Of a stretch of DNA of 64,000 nucleotides, positions 1 to 9,023 are shown piece by piece; position 1 is the stretch's first letter; every line of letters begins with the position of its first letter. Origin of the DNA: Candidatus Villigracilaceae bacterium (GTDB taxonomy: Bacteria; Chloroflexota; Anaerolineae; Anaerolineales; Villigracilaceae); NCBI GenBank assembly GCA_026645935.1, contig JAPKMP010000003.1:1-64000 (forward strand), in the 5' to 3' direction. Below the pieces are notes generated by a model, which had not been told where the DNA came from, searched no databases, and saw nothing but the letters and a program-made list of their open reading frames with translations. Both the position numbers and the translations under genes were made by a program.

Positions 1-953
1 ATTCCTTCCACGTCGAGCCATTCGCTGTTGTTGTCGCTGGAGTATGAAAAACCTTCCTTGAGAATTTTACCCCTATCCTGCCAGGAATACCCGAACCAGG
101 TCGCCTCGGCAGGCTGGACGACGAACATTTTCTCCAACGCGATGGTATGCCGCGCCTCATCCTCCGAGATGAGCATTTCGTGCAGTTTCTCGCCGGGTCG
201 TATGCCGATGATCTCCAGTTTCGCATCCGGGGCTATGGCGCGCGCAAGGTCGGTCACTTTGGTGCTGGGGATCTTGGGGACGAAGACCTCGCCTCCTTCC
301 ATCTGCTCGATGCAATGGATGACGAAACGGACGCCCTGCTCCAATGAAAGCCAGAAGCGCGTCATGCGTTCGTCGGTAATGGTCACCTTGCCGTTGGAGC
401 GCTGCTTGAGGAATAACGGCACCACCGAGCCGCGAGAGCCGACGACGTTCCCGTATCGGACGCAGGAGAAGCGGGTTGCCGAGCCCCCGGCATAGGCATT
501 ACTTTGGATCGTTAATTTCTCCGCCGCAAGTTTTGTGGCTCCATATAAATTCGCCGGGCTGACGGCTTTATCGGTGCTGACGGTGAGAACCTTCATCACG
601 CCCGCATCGAGCGCAGCTTCGACCACATTCGCCGTGCCCATGATGTTGGTCTTGATGGCTTCCATCGGGTTGTACTCACAGGCAGGGACCTGTTTGAGCG
701 CGGCGGCATGGACGACCACGTCCACACCATGCATCGCGCGGATGAGTCTCTCGCGGTCGCGCACGTCGCCGATGAAATAGCGCAGGCGTTCGTCATTGAA
801 TCCGCCGACCTGCATCTCATGCTGTTTCAATTCATCGCGGCTGAAGATGATGACCTTCTTGGGCTGTTGTTCCTCGAGCAGGATCTTCGTAAATTTCTTG
901 CCGAAGGAACCGGTCCCGCCGGTGACGAGTACGACTTGATTTTTCCAATCCAT
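1..953 (-). CDS. pseB: UDP-N-acetylglucosamine 4,6-dehydratase (inverting), C-terminus cut by window
   Basis: Extended short-chain dehydrogenase, partial: the reading frame runs open from ATG at 953 to the window edge, about 317 codons, so only the last residues are missing. The N-terminus reads MDWKNQVVLVTGGTGSFGKK, a Rossmann NAD(P)-binding TGGTGSFG motif. Downstream are HAAALKQVP, STDKAVSP and the catalytic-type YGATKLAAEK, which together are typical of PseB/CapD-type dehydratases that start pseudaminic acid or related 6-deoxy-sugar synthesis. A good Shine-Dalgarno AGGAG lies just before the ATG. It is the last visible gene of the minus-strand polysaccharide operon. The subfamily is clear; the actual sugar made cannot be told because partner genes are outside the window. 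Confidence 0.9.
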   Translation of the reverse strand, partial: MDWKNQVVLVTGGTGSFGKKFTKILLEEQQPKKVIIFSRDELKQHEMQVGGFNDERLRYFIGDVRDRERLIRAMHGVDVVVHAAALKQVPACEYNPMEAIKTNIMGTANVVEAALDAGVMKVLTVSTDKAVSPANLYGATKLAAEKLTIQSNAYAGGSATRFSCVRYGNVVGSRGSVVPLFLKQRSNGKVTITDERMTRFWLSLEQGVRFVIHCIEQMEGGEVFVPKIPSTKVTDLARAIAPDAKLEIIGIRPGEKLHEMLISEDEARHTIALEKMFVVQPAEATWFGYSWQDRGKILKEGFSYSSDNNSEWLDVEG

Positions 954-986
954 GAAATCTCCTATTAACTCTTCTTTCAACAGAGT

Positions 987-2993
987 CTACTCTGATCCCT
1001 TGCAATAATCTTTATCAATAACTTGATTAACATCGTCAGACAACGGTTGTTCGATATTGCCCAAAATATCACACGCCTGCAGGCGGATGATCCTCTCGCC
1101 CACGATGCGCCGCGCCATCTGTTTCAACGATTCCGCGTCGCCGGTGATGGCGTATCCCTTGAGGAAGGGCAGCCACTCCACGCGGTCTTCGGGGGCAAAA
1201 CCCAAAGCGATGGCTTCATCCCCGAGAGCGCCAACCCGCTCCCAGTCCCCGCGTTGAGCCGCCAAATCCGCCTCCTGGAAATAATTGCACCAGCCACGTT
1301 CGGGGTCGTTTCCAAAAATACTTTCCGGCGGCGAAACAGGCTCGGATTCAACGATCACGTTTTTGATGTTTGAACGAGGCGCAACCAGCGAAACATCGAG
1401 CGGGTCGTATTCAGAGATCAATGGAGCAGCAGCATCGATTATATGCACGCATGAGTTCAAAGTTGGCTGGCTCATCACCAGAATATTTGTGTAATCGATC
1501 GTGTATGTGTGACTGCGATAACCGGATTCATTCACCTGCGTGCCGTCCAAAATACCGGGCATGTTCTCGCTGTTCAAGGTCAATCCTGCCAGGGGATAAT
1601 GCACCGGGATTTCATTCGTCGGTTCGGGGAAATACATGACGTTCGCGGCTTCGATCAACGCCAGCCCGCCGTCACCCATGCCGGGGGTTGGATAATGAAT
1701 CACAAGCGTCGCGCCGGGGCGAAGCGCAGGCGCACGCCAACTCACCTGCCGCCAGAAATTTTGCAATGCCTTTATCTCCGTCACAGCATTCGCCGCGATC
1801 GAAAAATGTGAAAGGACCGCAAAGCCGATGAGCGCATACAGGATCGTTGTCCGCGCGCGTTGAACGGAGATCAATTCGATAGCCGCCGCCATGAATACCG
1901 CCGCCGCAAGCGATGCGGGCAGACCATAATGCGAGAAGCCGGTGATATCGACATACCGATTCGCCATGACAACCGGGAGGACTCCGAAGACCATCCCCAG
2001 CCCGCCGAGGGTCAAAGCTTCTTTCACAGTTTGAGGTTGACCGTTCTCCGTCGGCACTTGCTCCGCTGAAAGTTTAATACGTCTTTCCGCATAAACAACA
2101 AGCAGGACTATCACGACAACAAGCAAAAGTCCAAACGCAACATCACGCTGGCGCATGGATTGAACGAATGGCGGAAATTGATTGATCCACGCAAGCACGC
2201 TGAGATTCAACAGGCTTTTATAAGCCTGGAAGAACCAATCCACAGAGGCGGCAACCGGGTTGGCAATGAACACGCTTAACTGTCCGCCTATATCCGTCGC
2301 TTTGCGCTCGTTGGAGAAAAAGAAGATACGCCAGATCGCAATGCCCAGCGGAATAACCACCGTCCATGCCCAGGCTTTGATTGCATTCCAAAAGGCGTTT
2401 TTCGAATTGCGTTTTATTAATAAATATACCGCGATAAACCGAAATGCTTCCATGCCGATTGCATAATCTACAAGAGCGATATAACTCCAACCTGTCAGGA
2501 TCGCGCCGGTCCCATATGCCGCTTTTTCAGCGCCTTTTTCTGACTTTACCGCTTTCAATGTGAAATAGATCGAATACACCTGCAGCGCCAAACTTGCGAT
2601 CATTGGCTGGTACTCGATGGAGCTGATCCACCAGAAGTAACCTGGGTAGATCGCAAAGAGCATCGCGGCGATGAAATTGAATTTTCGATTTTCTTTCCAG
2701 AGGAGGTTGAAGATCCACAATGCGCCGATTGCAGCTAATACCCGCCAAAAGAAAGCAAAGAGATGCCACGGCAGAGGATTCGGTCCAAAGAGCGTATAAA
2801 CCCACTCGAAGAAAAAACCGCGCGCCGGGCGGTCGATACGGAACATCTCATGGAATATCTTCGCCCCGCCCAGCATCCCATCGTAGATGTAATACCAATC
2901 GTCCTTATAATAGGTCAGGCTGCCAATGTGCGGAAGGAACACAAGGGCGGAGATGAGAAGGAGAAAAATACCGGGCTGGATATTCTTTTTCAT
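987..2993 (-). CDS. Large polytopic membrane protein with soluble C-terminal region, GT-C-like
   Basis: Unrecognised integral membrane protein of 668 residues. I start it at ATG 2993 (MKKNIQPG) rather than the longer frame to 3029, because the extra residues are encoded by a GGAGATT direct repeat. The first half holds about ten hydrophobic helices. The first extracytoplasmic loop has the acidic pair YKDDWYYI, as in GT-C polyprenyl-sugar transferases, so a glycosyltransferase role is possible but not shown. The C-terminal part of roughly 250 residues is soluble and ends in a helix-turn region resembling TPR (AQRGDWERVGALGDEAIALG). It sits in the polysaccharide operon between the methyltransferase and pseB. 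Confidence 0.75.
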   Translation of the reverse strand: MKKNIQPGIFLLLISALVFLPHIGSLTYYKDDWYYIYDGMLGGAKIFHEMFRIDRPARGFFFEWVYTLFGPNPLPWHLFAFFWRVLAAIGALWIFNLLWKENRKFNFIAAMLFAIYPGYFWWISSIEYQPMIASLALQVYSIYFTLKAVKSEKGAEKAAYGTGAILTGWSYIALVDYAIGMEAFRFIAVYLLIKRNSKNAFWNAIKAWAWTVVIPLGIAIWRIFFFSNERKATDIGGQLSVFIANPVAASVDWFFQAYKSLLNLSVLAWINQFPPFVQSMRQRDVAFGLLLVVVIVLLVVYAERRIKLSAEQVPTENGQPQTVKEALTLGGLGMVFGVLPVVMANRYVDITGFSHYGLPASLAAAVFMAAAIELISVQRARTTILYALIGFAVLSHFSIAANAVTEIKALQNFWRQVSWRAPALRPGATLVIHYPTPGMGDGGLALIEAANVMYFPEPTNEIPVHYPLAGLTLNSENMPGILDGTQVNESGYRSHTYTIDYTNILVMSQPTLNSCVHIIDAAAPLISEYDPLDVSLVAPRSNIKNVIVESEPVSPPESIFGNDPERGWCNYFQEADLAAQRGDWERVGALGDEAIALGFAPEDRVEWLPFLKGYAITGDAESLKQMARRIVGERIIRLQACDILGNIEQPLSDDVNQVIDKDYCKGSE

Positions 2994-3043
2994 GGAGATT
3001 GGAGATTGGAGATTGGTCTCATGCAACAACCAATAACCAACTA

Positions 3044-3862
3044 CTATTTATGAATTACGATCAACGGATACTGCCCATTCTCGGCAAAGAACTTCGGGAA
3101 GACGCCTTCCAGCCAGAAAACAAATTTTAGGAAAGTCCGCCCGCCGAAGGGACGCACGAACCAGCGCATAATGCGGGTGCTCATGCTGCGCCACGGCTTG
3201 ATCTCAACGGTCATCTTCGAGCCGATCTCTTTCTTCAACCATTCCGGCGTCATCTTTTGGACGAACGTCCCGGCGGGGTCTTCCTCGTTCAGCCATTCCT
3301 TCTTTTTCTTCTCGGAACGTCCGGACATCTTGCGCATCAACCCGATCAGCGGCTCTGCCATGTGGATCAGAAGCGGATTGTGCCAGCCGTTGACAATGGC
3401 AGCCGTCCGTCCCGGCACAAGGACGCGGTGAATCTCGGCGTAGGCATTGGGATGTTCAGGTAAAGCGAGGTGATGGATGGCATGCATCGAAACCGCGCCG
3501 TCGAAAGAATCTTTCTTGAAGGGCAGATTCGCCAGATCACCAACGACGAACAGACCGTGGTCACCGATGCGGTTACGTGCTTCGCGCAAGGCTTGAATGG
3601 AAATGTCCAAGCAGACACGCTTTTGGTAGCCCGCGGAATAGGTCTTGTACTCTTCATATTGGACGGGACCGGACCCGGCGTCGAGAATGAAGCGACCGGT
3701 AGAGATGAGTCCATTCATCACGCGCAGGCGGGTCTTGTGGATGTATTCGCGCGAGACCGGGCGCAGGTCTTCGTAACGGGCATTCTGGTAATGCCCGTCG
3801 TCCTCCTGCATCCAGCCGATATCATCATAAAACGCGCGGACTTTTTGTTTGGTGTCTGTCAT
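3044..3862 (-). CDS. Class I SAM-dependent methyltransferase
   Basis: Methyltransferase of 272 residues, starting at ATG 3862 (MTDTKQKVRAFYDDIGW). The upstream in-frame extension to 3982 is translation of a dispersed repeat and is rejected. SAM-binding motif I is ILDAGSGPVQY, followed by VCLDISIQALREAR (motif II) and VGDLANLPFKKDSFD with SMHAIHHL, the usual Methyltransf_11/UbiE layout. The C-terminal third is basic and carries no recognised domain. Its place between glycosyltransferase and membrane protein genes suggests that it modifies a sugar or lipid carrier of the exported glycan; the substrate is inferred only from context. Confidence 0.85.
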   Translation of the reverse strand: MTDTKQKVRAFYDDIGWMQEDDGHYQNARYEDLRPVSREYIHKTRLRVMNGLISTGRFILDAGSGPVQYEEYKTYSAGYQKRVCLDISIQALREARNRIGDHGLFVVGDLANLPFKKDSFDGAVSMHAIHHLALPEHPNAYAEIHRVLVPGRTAAIVNGWHNPLLIHMAEPLIGLMRKMSGRSEKKKKEWLNEEDPAGTFVQKMTPEWLKKEIGSKMTVEIKPWRSMSTRIMRWFVRPFGGRTFLKFVFWLEGVFPKFFAENGQYPLIVIHK

Positions 3863-3874
3863 ATTATCTCTTTT

Positions 3875-3972
3875 CATGTCGTTGCGAGGAGGACGCTCTC
3901 CCCGACGAAGCAACCTCTTATTATGAGGAGATTGCTTCGGGCAAAGAGCAAGAGCGCTCTCGCAATGACATG
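3875..3972. repeat. Dispersed REP-like palindromic repeat, copy 1
   Basis: A 98-bp unit with terminal inverted repeats CATGTCGTTGCGAG (3875-3888) and CTCGCAATGACATG (3959-3972), one mismatch. The interior has a second inverted pair, GAAGCAACCTC and GAGATTGCTTC. Related copies lie at 8925-9020, 14487-14564 and 35709-35794. It fills the gap between two operon genes and abuts the stop codon of the glycosyltransferase. It has no coding capacity of its own. Confidence 0.9.
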
Positions 3973-5613
3973 CTATTTCCACGTAAACGGCTCACCCACC
4001 AAAAAACCGAAGGTGTCTTTGAACTGTGCCATGCCTTCATCGCTCAATACTTTTTCGAGCGGATGTTCGGCAAGGTCATCCCAAAAATTCATCAAACGCC
4101 AGGGAAAGGGGCGCGGATATTCGAAAAAGAAGCGGTAGGCATAATTCCAGGCAAACTCGATCTGCTTGTCATTTAACCGATGCGAGGGAATATCTGCCAG
4201 GACTTGATCCAACACGGATAAATATTCATCCCATGTATGTACATCGAGCGTGAAACCGCGCCCGCGGTAGTGGGTCTGTCCGCACGAAATGACGGGACGC
4301 CCGTTCATCGCGGTTTCAAGACCAACAGTGGTGGTGTATGCCAATCCAACATCGGCGATCTCGATCAAATCATAAGTGTTGATCTTGTCCAATGCGCCAA
4401 TAATGTGAATATGGCTTGGCAACTCAGGCAGCGCCTCTTTCACCACCGTAGCCATCGACTTGGCTTGCGGCACCAATTTTTCGCCGGGGTGAACTCGGAT
4501 GACCAGTTGAACATCTGTCCGCTTGGCAAAATATTCGACGGTCCTAGTGATCCACTCTGTCATGGATGAGGCGAAGATGTCACGCCCGAGGGTCAGGCTA
4601 TCGCCGAGCACGTTTGCGGCGAGCATGACGACAGGGCGGTTATCCAGCCCAAGCATATTGCGGGTCGTGTCCGCACCCTGCGATGAGACATACTGCCACA
4701 ATCGCTTGGACTTGCCCCACACCCTCGCGCCGCGGCGGGCATTTTCGAGGTCCGCTACGCGTTCGAACATCGCTTCGGTGACGGGAAGCCCGCAGCGCGC
4801 CTCGACGAGATAATCCGTCTCCTGCTGCATGATGGATGAATTTTGTGCGATCCAAATTTGTTCGCGCTGGTCGTTGAATTCATACGTCACAGTGTCAATG
4901 CCGAGATAACGCGCCACGCGGAAGACAATTCCCATTTCCAAGATCAAGCCGTTCGGGATCAAAACCACATCGAGCTTATTCGCCTGCATGTATTGAAGTG
5001 CGGCTTTGGCTGCGAAAGTATTGCGTTCAACCCGCAGGTCATACAAGGCTTTGTCGCCCGCATCATTCATATCCACTTCTTCGCGCATCAGGGTGTATTG
5101 CACATCCCAAAGAGAAATCTCCTTGATGTCGGCTTGAATTTTTTCGGGCAAATCGTTCGCCGCATGAGCACGCAGAGTTCCATGCGCTGCACGAGAAGAG
5201 GATTGCATATCCATCATCGAAAGATGCTTCACCAGGGGAGACAACACCTTCAGCACATCGTGGGTATGAAGAATGCGCTGGCGCTGTGTGAACTTGTCTT
5301 TTTCTTTATGCCATTCGGAATATGGCAGGGTCAACAACGTAACATCGTGCCCCATGCCCGCCAACGCCAAACCCAGATACGCCGATTGTTCGATCCAATA
5401 GTGCAGGGTGGCAAAGAACAAAACCCTCTTGCCTTTTGGAGCCTTTTCAGCATACGGTCTCACGACCTTCGCCGCATCAGGCAAAGACTTCAACAAACGC
5501 GTCAGGTTGTAATGATCCTTGCGCGGGCGATTCTTCGACCGAAGCATCCAATCGATCTCAGCAGTGAGGGGCAGGTCGCCCAGAATTTCACGGAGTGGTT
5601 TTGATTTTGGCAT
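3973..5613 (-). CDS. Capsule/surface-polysaccharide type GT-B glycosyltransferase
   Basis: A 546-residue cytoplasmic protein starting at ATG 5613 (MPKSKPLREILG). The C-terminal half has VVMLAANVLGDSL, LVIRVHPGE and TVGLETAMNGRPVISCG followed by HYRGRGFT. This is the nucleotide-sugar-side signature of capsule-type GT-B transferases (KpsC/KpsS and related 'surface carbohydrate' enzymes). The N-terminal half begins with KRVLFFATLHYWIEQSAYLGLALAGMGH (quoted in part), a Rossmann-like opening. It lies directly downstream of the export ATPase. The donor and acceptor are unknown. The stop codon touches the repeat at 3875-3972. Confidence 0.75.
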   Translation of the reverse strand: MPKSKPLREILGDLPLTAEIDWMLRSKNRPRKDHYNLTRLLKSLPDAAKVVRPYAEKAPKGKRVLFFATLHYWIEQSAYLGLALAGMGHDVTLLTLPYSEWHKEKDKFTQRQRILHTHDVLKVLSPLVKHLSMMDMQSSSRAAHGTLRAHAANDLPEKIQADIKEISLWDVQYTLMREEVDMNDAGDKALYDLRVERNTFAAKAALQYMQANKLDVVLIPNGLILEMGIVFRVARYLGIDTVTYEFNDQREQIWIAQNSSIMQQETDYLVEARCGLPVTEAMFERVADLENARRGARVWGKSKRLWQYVSSQGADTTRNMLGLDNRPVVMLAANVLGDSLTLGRDIFASSMTEWITRTVEYFAKRTDVQLVIRVHPGEKLVPQAKSMATVVKEALPELPSHIHIIGALDKINTYDLIEIADVGLAYTTTVGLETAMNGRPVISCGQTHYRGRGFTLDVHTWDEYLSVLDQVLADIPSHRLNDKQIEFAWNYAYRFFFEYPRPFPWRLMNFWDDLAEHPLEKVLSDEGMAQFKDTFGFLVGEPFTWK

Positions 5614-5620
5614 GTTTTTC

Positions 5621-5670
5621 TGTAGGTACGTTTGTAACGTGACAGTCACGCTTCAAGCGTGGCCTACGCA
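5621..5670. repeat. Two-hairpin palindromic repeat (TGTAGG/CCTACGCA family)
   Basis: Outer arms TGTAGG (5621-5626) and CCTACGCA (5663-5670) enclose two small hairpins, ACGTTtgtAACGT and TCACGCTTcAAGCGTG. The same plan is found at 6966-7021, with simpler relatives at 17577-17600 and 30632-30660. The right arm supplies the stop codon of the ABC ATPase gene. Confidence 0.75.
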
Positions 5671-6953
5671 ATCTTCTCGATCTTCCAGTTCAATCGCGGT
5701 CGCACCGGACCCACACGCGGCTCACCCCATTGCGTGCCGGGCGCGCCGGAAATATCCACGGTGAAAGCCAGTGCGTTCTCATCCATGAAATAACGCTTCA
5801 CGCCGAACGAGCTGGCATTCACGCCCACGGTGTAACGACCTTCGTTGAAAATATCCGCGGGCAATTCCGCGCGGCTGATGTAATGACCGACATTGCGCGA
5901 GTCAAATTTTTCGTACAGTTCAGGCGTATCGGTATCGAACGAGGTGAAGACATACTCGCCGCGCATGGTGCTGACGTACAAACCAACCCGCAAGCCGGTG
6001 ACAGGCGAGGATAATTTATATTCAAACTCGACTGTGACTGGTTCAGTGGACCGAACCGTATCGACGACCTTTCCGCCTCTTTCTTTGACTTTGAGGCTGA
6101 TCGGCGTAAATGGCGCACTCGCCGCTGGTATCTCATCTGCCTCCCAAACCCGCTCCCCGGCTTGCGACTGCCCCGAGGAAAGATAAAAGTCCACCGCTTC
6201 TTGCGAGGGCGCGCGCATGATGAGCTGTCCTTTGTTCAACACGATCGCTTCTTGAGTCAATCTCAAAATCGCAGACATATTATGACTGACGAACAGAACA
6301 GTGCGTCCCTGCTGGGCAACGTCACCCATCTTGCCGAGACATTTCTTCTGGAACTCAGCATCACCCACAGCAAGCACTTCGTCCACGACGAGGATCTCCG
6401 GCTCAAGGTGAGCAGCCACTGCGAACGCAAGGCGCAAATACATACCCGATGAATAGCGTTTGACGGGTGTATCAATGAACTGATTGACTTCGGAGAAGTC
6501 CACGATCTCATCGAACTTCGAATCGATCTCGGTTCGCTTCATGCCAAGGATGGCGCCATTCATGTAGATGTTCTCGCGCCCGGTTAGTTCAGGATGAAAA
6601 CCAGTGCCCACTTCGAGCAGGGAGCCGACCCGTCCGCGCACAGTGACGGTACCCGTCGTCGGCTCGGTGACGCGGGAGAGAATCTTCAACAACGTGGATT
6701 TGCCCGCGCCATTGCGCCCCACGATGCCGAGCACCTTGCCCTCTTCCAGATCGAAAGAGACATCCTTCAACGCCCAAACGTAATTCTGGTTCATGCGGCG
6801 GTCAGATTTGCCGATCATCGCCTTGGCCAGACGAATGGGAGCCGAGACCGTATCCACGATCACGTCGCGCAGCATGTTATAGCGGAACTTCGTCTCCGCA
6901 GCGCCAATCTTGTATTGCTTGCCGAGGTTGTGTACGCTGATGGCAGTTGTCAT
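5664..6953 (-). CDS. Polysaccharide ABC exporter, ATP-binding subunit with Wzt-like C-terminal domain
   Basis: A 429-residue ATPase that powers glycan export across the cytoplasmic membrane together with the adjacent permease. Walker A GRNGAGKST lies at about 79-87, the signature RYSSGMYLR at about 166-174, Walker B ILVVDE at about 187-192, and the switch histidine is in FVSHN. Residues from about 270 to the end form an extra beta-rich domain (VTVEFEYKLSSPVTGLRVGL), the Wzt/TagH-type domain that in known systems reads the terminal sugar of O-antigen. This suggests that chain-terminated glycans are exported. ATG 6953 is well placed at the N-terminal IxVxNLGKQYK motif. The last codon overlaps the repeat at 5621-5670. 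Confidence 0.93.
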   Translation of the reverse strand: MTTAISVHNLGKQYKIGAAETKFRYNMLRDVIVDTVSAPIRLAKAMIGKSDRRMNQNYVWALKDVSFDLEEGKVLGIVGRNGAGKSTLLKILSRVTEPTTGTVTVRGRVGSLLEVGTGFHPELTGRENIYMNGAILGMKRTEIDSKFDEIVDFSEVNQFIDTPVKRYSSGMYLRLAFAVAAHLEPEILVVDEVLAVGDAEFQKKCLGKMGDVAQQGRTVLFVSHNMSAILRLTQEAIVLNKGQLIMRAPSQEAVDFYLSSGQSQAGERVWEADEIPAASAPFTPISLKVKERGGKVVDTVRSTEPVTVEFEYKLSSPVTGLRVGLYVSTMRGEYVFTSFDTDTPELYEKFDSRNVGHYISRAELPADIFNEGRYTVGVNASSFGVKRYFMDENALAFTVDISGAPGTQWGEPRVGPVRPRLNWKIEKIA

Positions 6954-6965
6954 AAATTATTTACC

Positions 6966-7021
6966 TGCGTAGGTTGCGCTCTCTAGCGCAACCGGCGACG
7001 TTAGAGAACGTCGCCTACGCA
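6966..7021. repeat. Cloverleaf-like two-hairpin palindromic repeat
   Basis: Perfect outer arms TGCGTAGG (6966-6973) and CCTACGCA (7014-7021) enclose hairpin TTGCGCT-ctct-AGCGCAA and hairpin GGCGACGTT-agag-AACGTCGCC. It sits between the permease and ATPase genes, so it will be transcribed and may act as an RNA structure between the two cistrons. Confidence 0.85.
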
Positions 7022-7022
7022 T

Positions 7023-7868
7023 TTATATCGTATCCGCAAAGGTCTTTTCCATGCTCTTGAAATAGAAGAGACCAGTCACAAAGATCAAAACCGAAATCCC
7101 AATCGAGACCCAGAGCGCGGCGTCCGGTCCGTTGCCGACGCCGAGAAGCGCCCAGCGGAATCCGTTGACCACGCCCGCCATCGGATTAAGCGAGTAGGCG
7201 AGTTGCCACTCCTCCGAGATCACAGAGGCGGAATAAGCCACAGGTGTGGCGAACAGCCAAAACTGAGTCAGAAACGGGAGGGCTTGGTTCACATCCCGAT
7301 ACTGGACGTTGATCGCTGAAAGCCAGAGTGCGACTCCCAGCGCGGTGATGATGGCGAGCAGAAGGAAGAGCGGCAGAGTCCAGACGAGATGCCAGGCGGG
7401 GGTAACTTGATAGTAAAACATCAAAATCACGAGGATGACGAAGGCGATGAGAAAGTCCACCATCCCTGCGAAGACCGAAGCGGTGGGAAGAATGAGGCGC
7501 GGGAAATATATCTTCGTCACCATGTTTTGGTGCGCGACTAGCGAGCGGCTGCCCTGATTGAGCGCTGTCACGAACAAGCCCCACGGCAACAATGCGGTGA
7601 ACGAAAAGACCGGGTACGGGACACCTTCAGTAGGAAGTTTGGCAACACGATCGAAGAGGAAGGTGAAGACCAGCATGGTCATAACGGGTTGGACAACAGC
7701 CCATGCCATGCCGAGCAAGGTCTGTTTGTATTTCACCTTCACGTCGCGCCAGACCATGAAGAAGATCAACTCGCGGAAGGTGAAAAGATCGCGCAGGTTG
7801 AGCGCCGCCAGCCCTTTGGACGGTTTGATGTAAACAGTATGGGGTTCGTGTTTGGTAAATTCGGTCAT
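7023..7868 (-). CDS. Polysaccharide ABC exporter, ABC-2 type permease
   Basis: A 281-residue membrane subunit, start ATG 7868 (MTEFTKHEPHTVYIKPSKG). The 16 extra residues of the longer frame come from a GGTTGAA tandem repeat and are rejected. The cytoplasmic N-terminus leads into LRDLFTFRELIFFMVWRDVK (20 residues), the amphipathic entry helix typical of Wzm/TagG/RfbA permeases, and then KQTLLGMAWAVVQPV. About six membrane helices follow. It is the partner of the ATPase encoded next, and together they form an O-antigen/teichoic-acid-type exporter. Confidence 0.92.
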   Translation of the reverse strand: MTEFTKHEPHTVYIKPSKGLAALNLRDLFTFRELIFFMVWRDVKVKYKQTLLGMAWAVVQPVMTMLVFTFLFDRVAKLPTEGVPYPVFSFTALLPWGLFVTALNQGSRSLVAHQNMVTKIYFPRLILPTASVFAGMVDFLIAFVILVILMFYYQVTPAWHLVWTLPLFLLLAIITALGVALWLSAINVQYRDVNQALPFLTQFWLFATPVAYSASVISEEWQLAYSLNPMAGVVNGFRWALLGVGNGPDAALWVSIGISVLIFVTGLFYFKSMEKTFADTI

Positions 7869-7870
7869 GG

Positions 7871-7938
7871 GGTTGAAGGTTGAAGGTTGAAGGTTGAAGG
7901 TCGGTCGTACTTTCAACCTTCAACTTGTACCCTGCAAC
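7871..7938. repeat. GGTTGAA tandem and inverted repeat
   Basis: Four direct copies of the heptamer GGTTGAA are followed by the inverse form TTCAACCTTCAAC. A relative sits at 47651-47704. It is too short and spacer-free to be a CRISPR array. Confidence 0.8.
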
Positions 7939-8910
7939 TTATTTGATTTTGTCTCGATTCACCTTGAACCACTCAATCGTCCGCCTCATCCCCTCCTCGA
8001 ACGGGACTTGCGCACTCCAGCCGAAGAGTTCCCTGGCGCGGGTGACGTCGAGTCCACGGCGGGGCTGACCATTGGGTTTGTCCGTCTGCCAGACGATCTT
8101 GCCCTGGAAGTCGGTTAACCTCGCGACCATCTCGGTCAGGTCCTTGATGGAAATCTCGTAACCGGAACCGAGGTTGACAGGCAGGTCGCCGTTGTATTTT
8201 TCAGCGGCGGTAACAATGCCATCGGCAGCATCCTCCACATAGAGGAATTCGCGTGTGGGAGAACCATCGCCCCAGGCGGGAAGTTCCCTATCGCCTCGTT
8301 CCTTGGCTTCAATGGCTTTGCGGATGAGGGCAGGAATGACATGCGAGGTCTGCAAATTGAAGTTATCGCGCGGGCCATACAGGTTTACCGGCAACAGGAA
8401 GACTGCGTTGAAACCGTATTGCTGGCGATACGCCTGAGCCTGTACCAGCATCATCTTCTTGGCGAGACCGTAGGGAGCATTTGTCTCTTCGGGGTAGCCG
8501 ATCCACAAATCATCTTCTTTAAATGGGACAGGCGTGAATTTGGGGTAGGCGCAGACTGTGCCGATGGCAACGAATTTGCCAATGCCGTTCTTGTACGCCT
8601 GATGCATGAGTTCGACGCCCATCATCAGGTTGTCGTAGAAAAACTCGGCGGGATGCTCGCGATTCGCGCCGATTCCGCCCACGTTGGCAGCAAGGTGGAT
8701 GACGACCACATTCTTCGGGTCGGTACCTTTAAGTGTATCTGCATAGAGACGTTTGATGTCGTTCGGACCGACAAGGTTGTAATTCTCGATGCGCGGAATG
8801 AAGATATCCGTCGCGCCGCGTTGCTTCAGTTTTTCGATGACGAACGAGCCGAGAAAGCCCGCGCCGCCGGTGACAATCACTTTTTTGTTTTGCCAGAAGT
8901 CATCTGTCAT
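7939..8910 (-). CDS. fcl: GDP-L-fucose synthase-like NAD(P)-dependent epimerase/reductase
   Basis: A 323-residue extended [14 protein letters not shown] at about residues 14-24 binds NAD(P). [20 protein letters not shown] closely follows the GDP-fucose synthase pattern, GTVCAYPK carries the catalytic Thr/Cys pair, and YGLAKKMM gives the YxxxK motif. The C-terminus has the family's [18 protein letters not shown]. The likely reaction is conversion of GDP-4-keto-6-deoxymannose to GDP-fucose, or a close variant for the exported glycan. No GMD dehydratase is visible in the window. The exact sugar is an inference. Confidence 0.87.
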   Translation of the reverse strand: MTDDFWQNKKVIVTGGAGFLGSFVIEKLKQRGATDIFIPRIENYNLVGPNDIKRLYADTLKGTDPKNVVVIHLAANVGGIGANREHPAEFFYDNLMMGVELMHQAYKNGIGKFVAIGTVCAYPKFTPVPFKEDDLWIGYPEETNAPYGLAKKMMLVQAQAYRQQYGFNAVFLLPVNLYGPRDNFNLQTSHVIPALIRKAIEAKERGDRELPAWGDGSPTREFLYVEDAADGIVTAAEKYNGDLPVNLGSGYEISIKDLTEMVARLTDFQGKIVWQTDKPNGQPRRGLDVTRARELFGWSAQVPFEEGMRRTIEWFKVNRDKIK

Positions 8911-8924
8911 GGTGTCTCCTTATT

Positions 8925-9020
8925 ATGTCGTTGCGAGAGCGGCGCATTTCCGTTCGAAGCAACCTCGCAGCCCATGGGGATTGCTTCGGGCGAAGAACAA
9001 GAGCGCCCTCGCAATGACAT
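8925..9020. repeat. Dispersed REP-like palindromic repeat, copy 2
   Basis: Terminal arms ATGTCGTTGCGAG (8925-8937) and CTCGCAATGACAT (9008-9020), with an interior GAAGCAACCTC / GGATTGCTTC pair. It lies in the gap between two epimerase genes of the operon. Confidence 0.9.
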
Positions 9021-9023
9021 GTT

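Noticed and set aside
7871-7938. GGTTGAA tandem repeat considered as a CRISPR fragment
   Set aside because: Units are 7 bases with no spacers, and no cas genes are in the window.
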